Source of the DNA: Bryobacterales bacterium
GTDB lineage: Bacteria > Acidobacteriota > Terriglobia > Bryobacterales > Bryobacteraceae
Direction: 5' to 3'
NCBI GenBank assembly: GCA_020853155.1
Contig: JADYZL010000061.1
Coordinates: 1-11,316, forward strand
DNA: 11,316 bases
The position numbers and the translations under genes were made by a program. The notes below the pieces were generated by a model. The model made no database searches and was not told the DNA's origin. It saw only the letters and a list, made by a program, of their open reading frames with translations. Positions 5,366 through 11,316 of this stretch are shown here, piece after piece; within the stretch, counting starts at the first letter, position 1; every line of letters starts with the position of its first letter.

Positions 5366-8300
5366 ATTGTGGACAGCCCGGACCGCCTGGGCATTGCTGC
5401 GGTCTGACTACTTGCACCTGCGTCGGCGGGATTTGGGTCCCTCCCACGTAGGGAGGTTTGCCCCTTCCAACAACAGTTGCCCCGGTCCTTCCGATCTCTG
5501 GGTGCGCCGCCGCCTGGTTTGGAGTGAGCGGCGCCGTTGCAGAAGACTTCGCTTCCCTCAAAACAACATTACCTGCTGCGTTTGTGCTGACCACATCGAT
5601 TTGGGTCCGGACGCCGCTTTGAGTCCTCACCGAAATGTTCTGGACAACATTGGCGTCGGTCACTGCGGTGTCGGCTGCAACGGCATTCTGAAATGCACGG
5701 CCTTGGGCCGCATTCCGTGTGACCATTGGCACTTCGGCGGCCGTTGCGCTCACCGCTCTGGCCGCGCCCAGTTCAGCAAGCGGAGAAACCAGCATAACGC
5801 CATTAGCTGCTTCCATCCCCTGCCGCTGGTCTACATTGGTTGGCGTAAATGCGTCTGGCACGGCATCGCCGAATCGGAAACTGGTGAATGGTGAGATGGC
5901 AGCATCTATAATTCGGTTGGGGGCGTTGATGATTCCGCTGCTCATTGCATTGGCAACTGCACCCGCGCCGCCGAGCAGGTAGTTCGCACAACTGACTACG
6001 CCTTGAAAGCAGTCCCGTCCGGTCGGATCAGTGAAGCGAAGAGGATTGTTGCGAACGTAGGCGTACAAATTCCAGCTTTGCGGATCCTCCACATGCTGAT
6101 CCGCGAACGGCGCATCCGCGCTCACGAACCTCCCCTGCACTCCGCTCAGATACCTCGCCCCGAAGTAATCCAGCCCGGTTTCCGTATCCCGTTCCTTGCC
6201 GGTGAAGCGATGCGTCAGCGCGGGGTTCGCGACATAGCCCATCCCCGCCGTGCGCCCGCCCATGCCGGCCGGGATCTCCTCCCCGAACGGCAAATAATCG
6301 TGCCGGCTCACCACGTTCCCGTTCGCGTCCGTCACGAGGCGCGTCGAACCCAAATGATCCGTCGTCACGAAGTGCGTGGCCGCCGCGCCGGTGGGTGCGG
6401 ATGCCAGGTATTCCGCCGCCAGTTCGCCCATCGCGTTATAGACGAACCAGGTGGCTGTCGAACCTACCGTTTTCTTCACGCGCCGGCCCTCGCCGTCGTA
6501 GTCGTAGCTGGCGGCAGCGCCGCTCGACGGGGTGGCCGTTTCGATGCGGCCTTCCGCGTCGTAGGCCAGCGTCCATCCCCCATGCCTGGTCTGGTGCCCT
6601 GCCGCGTCGAACGCGATCTGGTTGGCGACTTCGGCGAGGCGGTTGTTAGCCGCGTTGATGTTCGATTGCTGCGTGGGGCGCAGTCCGCTGTAGGGCATGT
6701 TCGCCCCCAGATGTTGCGCCACCCATTGGTTGCCGAAGCGGTCAAAGCGGAACGTTTGCCGCCACGATTCCCCCCCAAACAGACCCTGCATGTCGCCGCA
6801 GGAGTGCGGTCCCCACGGGGCCGTGGTTTGCACTTCGCGCACGCTACACAAGCGATTGAGTGGATCGTAATTGTACGTCTGCGCGAAGCTTCCACCGGGC
6901 GCCTGGATGACTTGCGTCAGCACGTTGCCGTTGTTGTTGGCGCCGTAGCTGAACGTAATGCCCAAGCGGTCGCTGGCCGCCGCGTCCGTGTAGCTTCCGC
7001 TGCTCCCCACCTTGATATTCGTCACCTGCTGCCGGGCGTTAAATCGCGTGTGCTGGAAGAGCGCCGGCGAACTGCCCAGCGTCACCTGCTTCAGCGCCCC
7101 TTGCGGCGCGTACTGCGCGCCCGTCCAGTAAGCCTTCTCGAGCGCTTCGCCGTTCGTGAGCCCTTCGACGCTCACCGCCCTCCCCGCCGCATCCGGCGTA
7201 TACCGGACCCACCGCCCCGACGGGTACTTCACCTGCCTCAGCCCCCAGCCCTTATAGTAGCGGTACTCGAACGGGTAATCCACGCCCTCGGTCCGCTGCA
7301 CGCTCGCCGCAATCCTGCCCACCGCATCGTACGTATAGCTCGTCTTCGAGAAGCTCCCCTGCGGGGTCGCCGCGTCCACCGACGTCAGCTTCCCCACCTT
7401 CCCCGTATCCCACGCCCAAGCCACCGAAGGCGCGCCCGCCCCGCCACTGTAAGTCTTCGCGAGCGGCCGGTTCAGCTCGTCGTACGTGTAGCTCGTCACC
7501 ACCCCCCGCGCATCGGTCTTCTGCGTCAGGTTCCCGTTGTTGTCATAAACGTAATTCACCGTTCCACTCTCCGGATTCGCCGCCGAGAGCAATCTTCCCG
7601 GCCAGTCATAGCTGAAGCTGCGCATCCGGCCGCCCTCGTCCACGCTCAGCAGATTATCCATCGCGTCATAGGCATACTTGGTCAGGTAGCTCAACCCCGA
7701 ACTCGAGTTCGTTTGCCCGTCGCACTGCGCGCCCGCCGGGTCTTCCACCACCTCGATCAGCCGCCCCAGCGCGTCCGACTTCGTTTGACGCCACTTGCCC
7801 GCTTCGTCCCGGCTGATCGCCAAGTCCCCTGCATAACAAGTCCTAACCGCGCTCCCATCCGCGTTGGTTGCCTTGGTTCTCCTGTCCAGCGCGTCGTAGG
7901 CGAACGCGACGTATTGATAGTTGCCGTCGTCCGACGGCAGCGATGTGCTCGCCACCCGCCCCAGCGCGTCGTAGGCCGTCTTCACGATCACCGGGCTGCC
8001 GCCCGTCGCCTGTTCCGTCTCCGTCACCCGCCCCAGCCCGTCGTAGCGCGTCGTCGTCACCGCATGGATCGCGACCGGTATCCGCGGCGCTTCAGCGTCC
8101 GCCACCGGAGCCGTCACCGTCACCGTGTTCGCATTATCGTTGTAGGCAATCGTCGAGGTCCTGGCGAAGCTCGTGCCATGCCCGTTCGTCACCTGCGACA
8201 GCCGCCCCAGCGCCGCCTCGTAAACCAACGCCGTCGCCACCCCCGCCGGGTCCGTGTGCTGCGTCATCTTTCCCGTGTTGAAGTCATACTGCATCGACAC

Positions 8301-10586
8301 CGTATGGGTTGACCCGCCCACGGCCGTGGAGACCTCGCTCGGAAACGAGCAATTGCCTGCCGGATAGCTGAACGTCGTTGGATGATTCTTCCCATCCCAG
8401 TTCTTCCGGATATTGCCTCCAACATCGTATTGCGCATGCGTTTCTATCCACCCACCACCGCCGTTCACCCTCCGCTTGGCGGTCGTCAATAGCCCCCGCG
8501 CAAGGTAACTCGTCCCGCGCTCGCTCGGGTTGTCCGCCCGGTAGTGGTCCCGCACCACGGGAACGCTGCTAAAGAACGAGTAGTAGCCGAGGTCGTGGCC
8601 CGGAATCGACGAGCAGCTTTCCGTCGCGTAGGTTCCGGTTTCATCGTAAACATAGGTCTTTTCGCTCTGCAGCGTCTGCACGGAGCCGGGATAGCCGTAC
8701 ACCTTGATATTCGTGGGTAACCGGCGAATGTGAATCTGCTGGCTGGTTGCGTAGCTTCCGCCAAGGTATTGCGTCTCCGTCAGCCGCATAACCGTATCGG
8801 GGGTTCCGTTCTTGAACGCATATTCTCTGCGAACGGTTTCGTTATTGTAGGAATCGTACTCAAATTCCGTCTTTGTCTGCAATTCACCGCTGCCGGAATT
8901 CGGAAGCCTCTTCGTAATCCTACGAATATAGGGGCTGCTTAGTGGATTTGAGGCATCTGGCTGGCCTGCGTTCGGACTTCCTATCCACCATTGCGTCTCC
9001 TCCGTTTGAAGCCACCCATTAGCGAGATTGTATGGATTCGCGGGATCCGTAGTCTCTACTTTGAATTCTTTCCCTTCATTCCAGGCCGGCAAATTCCATT
9101 GATTGGCGGCAATGACCGAGTACCCTTCCTGCGGCGAATCATGAAACGAGTGACTCGCCACTGCAATATCCTGAGCGCTGGCATTCCGCTGGCGGACGGT
9201 CACGATGAGATCCGCAACGCCTGAAGTCTCTCCGTTATCATTGTTCTCATAGAGCGTCTCGCCTTGCGGAACGCCGCTCTCGTTGTACACCCTCCTCTTC
9301 TTCACGCGCCGATAGATAAGGCCGGGCGCATCGGTCGAGTCGATAAGGCCCCCGGCGGGAGTATCGGCTCCGTTCTGCTTCGTTACTCCCTTCCCCCAGT
9401 CGTACTCGAACGCCCCGCCCGTGGGAAGCTTGATGCGGGCTACTTCGGAGTAGTTATTGTAAAAAAACTCATGTTTCTTGCCGTTTGGCCATGTCACGTC
9501 CGCAACGACGAGATGATCGTTGTCCTCGCTGCTCGTGCTTAACGGAAAAAGTACGTTCAGCGGCTTCACCCTCGCCGCCGGATCGGAGTAGTCTCGAATC
9601 CGCGGAACGGAGCCCCCCGTCGAGAGCATTTCGTAACGAACCGTAATGCAATTGAATCCTGCAGTGCCACAGTTCGATCCCGACGCCCCATATCGCCCGT
9701 ACTTTATCGTTCTCGTTGTGGAAGTGTATTCGATGGATACCTCACGATGGAGGGAATCGACTATTTTCAGGAGACGCCGTTCAGGATCGGGTTCATATTC
9801 AAACCGGAGAAGATTCCCGTCCTTGTCCCTGATATAATCTACCCTGCTGTCTCTGATCCGGTACATGGTCCCATCTGGAAATAGCAGATTGCCCGTCACT
9901 TGGAATTCCCCCGGATGATATGCGTCGTCATATATATCCGTGTCTGATACGAACGTGATCGATGTCCCGTCCCTGCTCGTGAACACCTTGCCCCGATTTG
10001 CCAATGTTCCGGGACAGTATCCGGCTCCCGTCGTCACAAGATTTCCGTGGTAAATTGTATCTTTTAGCTCAATTTGCGTTCCCTGGGCATCGGCAAAGAC
10101 AAGCAGGGTGGCCGCCTGGTTCATGTTGTAACTCGATGCCGGAGCGACCCCACACTGCGCATAGGGTCCCGATTTCTTGGCGAAGACCCTTGCCGCCTCA
10201 AGTTCTCCCGAGCCCAAGCCTAAGTGCGTATGGTTAAACCAGTACCACGGGAAGGTCGGGTTGCACAGCACATTCCCCTCAACGCCCAGGTGGCACTCCT
10301 GTTGCTTCTCCACCGTCCAGGTACGGTCAATAGGCAAATACATGGTGTAGCCGGCGGATCCGCGTGCGCCGATTTGCAGCAAAGGCAAATTGACTGAGAG
10401 CTTTCCACTGTAGAGATTTACCGTCTCAAATCCACTCAACGGGTATGATCCGGCGGGAGCGCCAGGCTGCGCTGACGGAGGGGTGCTGTAGTCCTCGAGG
10501 GACCGGCTCACACTCTCCTGGCTTATTCCCAGACCGAGGGCACAGTTGAACAGGATGAACTTGGCTACGATATGTATGTATCTCAT
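5364..10586 (-). CDS. Secreted RHS/YD-repeat polymorphic toxin with nuclease-like tip
   Basis: A 1740-residue protein; its start is supported by AGGAG 7 bases before the ATG. Residues 1-22 form a Sec-type signal peptide with a hydrophobic stretch FILFNCALGLGIS, cleaved probably near residue 22. Residues 45-700 are an N-terminal shell region opening with NLYSGKLSVNLPL (58-70) and holding sparse YD motifs. Dense YD repeats run from about 716 to 1400 (for example KTAYDALGRV, NYVYDNNGNL, SYTYDELNR). The RHS core follows: TTDHLGSTRLVTD (1408-1420), LPFGEE (1432-1437), FTGKERDTETGLDYFGARY (1461-1479), WNLYAYVRNNPL (1505-1516) and FTDPTGRD (1518-1525). In RHS/Tc proteins the repeats build a hollow cocoon and the DPxG end releases the tip. 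Residues 1527-1740 are a variable tail with a hydrophobic linker and a PD-(D/E)XK-like domain. There is no PAAR, VgrG or type VI feature. It is the third visible gene of the operon, 36 bases after the 146-residue gene. Confidence 0.95.
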   Translation of the reverse strand: MRYIHIVAKFILFNCALGLGISQESVSRSLEDYSTPPSAQPGAPAGSYPLSGFETVNLYSGKLSVNLPLLQIGARGSAGYTMYLPIDRTWTVEKQQECHLGVEGNVLCNPTFPWYWFNHTHLGLGSGELEAARVFAKKSGPYAQCGVAPASSYNMNQAATLLVFADAQGTQIELKDTIYHGNLVTTGAGYCPGTLANRGKVFTSRDGTSITFVSDTDIYDDAYHPGEFQVTGNLLFPDGTMYRIRDSRVDYIRDKDGNLLRFEYEPDPERRLLKIVDSLHREVSIEYTSTTRTIKYGRYGASGSNCGTAGFNCITVRYEMLSTGGSVPRIRDYSDPAARVKPLNVLFPLSTSSEDNDHLVVADVTWPNGKKHEFFYNNYSEVARIKLPTGGAFEYDWGKGVTKQNGADTPAGGLIDSTDAPGLIYRRVKKRRVYNESGVPQGETLYENNDNGETSGVADLIVTVRQRNASAQDIAVASHSFHDSPQEGYSVIAANQWNLPAWNEGKEFKVETTDPANPYNLANGWLQTEETQWWIGSPNAGQPDASNPLSSPYIRRITKRLPNSGSGELQTKTEFEYDSYNNETVRREYAFKNGTPDTVMRLTETQYLGGSYATSQQIHIRRLPTNIKVYGYPGSVQTLQSEKTYVYDETGTYATESCSSIPGHDLGYYSFFSSVPVVRDHYRADNPSERGTSYLARGLLTTAKRRVNGGGGWIETHAQYDVGGNIRKNWDGKNHPTTFSYPAGNCSFPSEVSTAVGGSTHTVSMQYDFNTGKMTQHTDPAGVATALVYEAALGRLSQVTNGHGTSFARTSTIAYNDNANTVTVTAPVADAEAPRIPVAIHAVTTTRYDGLGRVTETEQATGGSPVIVKTAYDALGRVASTSLPSDDGNYQYVAFAYDALDRRTKATNADGSAVRTCYAGDLAISRDEAGKWRQTKSDALGRLIEVVEDPAGAQCDGQTNSSSGLSYLTKYAYDAMDNLLSVDEGGRMRSFSYDWPGRLLSAANPESGTVNYVYDNNGNLTQKTDARGVVTSYTYDELNRPLAKTYSGGAGAPSVAWAWDTGKVGKLTSVDAATPQGSFSKTSYTYDAVGRIAASVQRTEGVDYPFEYRYYKGWGLRQVKYPSGRWVRYTPDAAGRAVSVEGLTNGEALEKAYWTGAQYAPQGALKQVTLGSSPALFQHTRFNARQQVTNIKVGSSGSYTDAAASDRLGITFSYGANNNGNVLTQVIQAPGGSFAQTYNYDPLNRLCSVREVQTTAPWGPHSCGDMQGLFGGESWRQTFRFDRFGNQWVAQHLGANMPYSGLRPTQQSNINAANNRLAEVANQIAFDAAGHQTRHGGWTLAYDAEGRIETATPSSGAAASYDYDGEGRRVKKTVGSTATWFVYNAMGELAAEYLASAPTGAAATHFVTTDHLGSTRLVTDANGNVVSRHDYLPFGEEIPAGMGGRTAGMGYVANPALTHRFTGKERDTETGLDYFGARYLSGVQGRFVSADAPFADQHVEDPQSWNLYAYVRNNPLRFTDPTGRDCFQGVVSCANYLLGGAGAVANAMSSGIINAPNRIIDAAISPFTSFRFGDAVPDAFTPTNVDQRQGMEAANGVMLVSPLAELGAARAVSATAAEVPMVTRNAAQGRAFQNAVAADTAVTDANVVQNISVRTQSGVRTQIDVVSTNAAGNVVLREAKSSATAPLTPNQAAAHPEIGRTGATVVGRGKPPYVGGTQIPPTQVQVVRPQQCPGGPGCPQ
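5400..5714 (-). other. C-terminal PD-(D/E)XK (restriction-endonuclease-fold) toxin domain of the RHS protein
   Basis: This covers residues about 1625-1729 of the RHS protein. VRTQSGVRTQIDVVS brings D1664 at the end of a beta strand; 13 residues later comes LREAKSS, giving E1678 and K1680 in a second strand. D-x13-E-x-K is the catalytic core of PD-(D/E)XK nucleases. TPNQAAAHPEI (1688-1698) then supplies a helix with Q1691, and GGTQIPPTQVQVVRP (1715-1729) a closing strand. The order resembles the Tox-REase toxin families at the ends of RHS and CDI proteins, but I do not assign the exact family. The likely activity is metal-dependent cleavage of nucleic acid in a rival cell. A short tail with two cysteines (QQCPGGPGCPQ) ends the protein. 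Confidence 0.75.
6009..8459 (-). repeat. YD-repeat and RHS-core coding block
   Basis: This stretch encodes residues about 710-1526, the densest YD repeats and the conserved RHS core up to DPTGRDC. It is visibly richer in GC than the flanking parts of the same gene: a hand count of 7381-7440 gives 43 G/C of 60, against 30 of 60 at 8881-8940 (N-terminal part) and 31 of 60 at 5881-5940 (tip). The repeats are degenerate at the DNA level, and I saw no exact long tandem copies. Confidence 0.7.
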
Positions 10587-10602
10587 GGCATTGCTCCTGG
10601 GG

Positions 10603-10621
10603 CGGGTGTACGCAGTACCCG
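10603..10621 (-). promoter_or_regulatory. Intercistronic hairpin before the RHS ribosome site
   Basis: In the 36-base gap between the 146-residue gene and the RHS gene the minus strand reads CGGGTAC TGC GTACACCCG. CGGGT pairs with ACCCG, a 2-base CA bulge follows, then AC pairs with GT around a TGC loop. It ends a few bases before the AGGAG of the RHS gene. It has no T-tract, so it is not a terminator; it could stabilise or set the level of the RHS message. The structure is visible and its role is unknown. Confidence 0.3.
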
Positions 10622-10622
10622 T

Positions 10623-11063
10623 CTACTGTTTGCGTGCTCCCACAATAAGCCGGCACTGAAGGCCGGAAGCGCCTTTGACGCGGAGCGTATATTCTCCCGC
10701 CGGGAGTTCCATGATTTCCCGGTCCCTACTCTTGAATCTCTCTCGCTTCGCGGTGGACCGCGTTACTTGACGCGATGGCGTCTCGATCTGTAATTCCGGC
10801 AATGCGCCTCCGAGACTGTTGCGGATTTCCAGCCGGAACGGGCCGGGCTTCACGTGGATCACCGCGGGAAAAACTTCATAGGGCGAGATGGCAATAAACA
10901 CTGCCTGCACCTGCCCTTCCTTGTCGGCCAGTCCCGGCTGCATGGCCGTGCCGCTATCGGCCTTCTTCTCCTGCGCCGAAAGCGGCCATGCGGTAACCGT
11001 CACGAGAGCCACCGCCGCGAACAGGCCCGTGCGGAATGAGAGGCGTGTGGGTCTTCGATTCAT
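10623..11063 (-). CDS. Secreted protein of unknown function, beta-rich cupredoxin-like region
   Basis: A 146-residue protein with a clear signal peptide. The basic start MNRRPTRLSFR is followed by the hydrophobic stretch GLFAAVALVTVTAW and LSA, with likely cleavage after A30. The mature part is charged for about 20 residues and then predicted beta-rich: VFIAISPYEVFPAVIHVKPG, PFRLEIRNSLGG and LPAGEYTLRVKG. This resembles the strand order of cupredoxin or Ig-like domains that bind through their edges. The copper ligands of true cupredoxins (the His, Cys, His, Met set) are not seen, and the only cysteine is C136. The start is supported by AAGGTGG 8 bases upstream and by the ATGA overlap with the preceding gene. 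It lies directly before the RHS toxin and is probably co-transcribed, so a role in export or anchoring is possible but unproven. Confidence 0.8.
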   Translation of the reverse strand: MNRRPTRLSFRTGLFAAVALVTVTAWPLSAQEKKADSGTAMQPGLADKEGQVQAVFIAISPYEVFPAVIHVKPGPFRLEIRNSLGGALPELQIETPSRQVTRSTAKRERFKSRDREIMELPAGEYTLRVKGASGLQCRLIVGARKQ

Positions 11064-11316
11064 GGCGTAACCACCTTTCGTTCAAGCGTCAGGGCGAGGT
11101 CCGCGGCGGACGGGTTCTTTTGCTTGCGCTGCGCGTCGGTCACCCGCATCACTCCTCCCCGTTCGGCGAGCTTCCGCGCGGCTTGGTCCTTCACGTCCAC
11201 TCCCACCGGCATCAGCACCACCCCGAGATCTTCGCCCTCGGGAGCCAGGATGCGGTAGCGCAGCTTCTTCGTTTGCCCATCCACCGTCTCGAGCCGCGCC
11301 CGCGAAAGATTCCCCG
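11060..11316 (-). CDS. Unrecognised protein, C-terminal part (runs off right edge)
   Basis: The minus-strand frame is open from the window edge to a TGA at 11062-11060, giving at least 85 residues. A GTG at 11284 is an available internal start, but the frame continues upstream without a stop (NLSRARLETVDG), so the gene most likely begins outside the window. Visible content is RYRILAPEGEDLGVVLMPVGVDVKD split by charged turns, then RVTDAQRKQKNPSAADLALTLERKVVTP. The mix of short strands and a basic C-terminal region suggests a globular domain, but I do not recognise a family. Its stop shares ATGA with the start of the 146-residue secreted protein, a sign of one operon and coupled translation. 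It may be the visible end of the gene that leads the RHS operon. Confidence 0.65.
   Translation of the reverse strand, partial: GNLSRARLETVDGQTKKLRYRILAPEGEDLGVVLMPVGVDVKDQAARKLAERGGVMRVTDAQRKQKNPSAADLALTLERKVVTP

Noticed and set aside
6003..8312. A 769-codon open frame on the plus strand
   Set aside because: It is exactly antisense to the GC-rich RHS repeats, its product is Arg/His/Pro-rich without domains, and it has no ribosome site. It is a GC-rich shadow.

Overview
The window is high-GC bacterial DNA (about 60% by eye). It most resembles a soil Acidobacteriota genome of the Solibacter/Bryobacter kind. That guess rests on a very large secreted YD-repeat (RHS) protein, a composite HTH/Pro-Ala-rich orphan protein and repeat-like intergenic DNA, and it is low-confidence at genus level.

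Left part (1-2434), housekeeping. The first 92 bases hold the start of a divergent 2-isopropylmalate synthase gene (leuA-like, minus strand, running off the left edge). It is back to back with a complete LysR-type regulator on the plus strand (307-1200). The AT-rich gap between them carries a textbook LysR box (dyad ATAA-N7-TTAT, T-N11-A) at 231-247, so the regulator probably controls itself and perhaps leucine biosynthesis. Converging on the regulator is a class I/II PLP-dependent aminotransferase on the minus strand (1256-2434).

Middle part (2415-5014), accessory DNA. A 520-residue minus-strand protein combines an N-terminal helix-turn-helix resembling phage terminase small subunits, a roughly 200-residue Pro/Ala-rich linker and a C-terminal helical domain. 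It runs directly into the aminotransferase start. Upstream of it lies about 1 kb without a convincing gene. That stretch holds inverted repeats and a 13-bp direct repeat (CTGTCCCCGAATT, twice) flanking a perfect hairpin, which looks like a REP-type element.

Right part (5015-11316), a minus-strand operon read right to left. It contains an unrecognised gene cut by the right edge, a 146-residue secreted protein joined to it by an ATGA overlap, a 1740-residue Sec-exported RHS/YD-repeat protein, and a 112-residue cytoplasmic protein that resembles the DUF6572 family. The RHS protein ends in a PD-(D/E)XK nuclease-like tip (D1664, E1678, K1680). The small downstream gene has a perfect AGGAGG overlapping the RHS stop codon. 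The most economical reading is a contact-dependent polymorphic toxin with its immunity protein. The RHS gene is compositionally mosaic: its central repeats are much richer in GC than its N-terminal third and its toxin tip, as expected when tips are exchanged.

The most interesting system is this four-gene operon. It is a Sec-secreted RHS nuclease with no PAAR or other type VI adaptor, a tightly coupled immunity gene, and two uncharacterised upstream partners.
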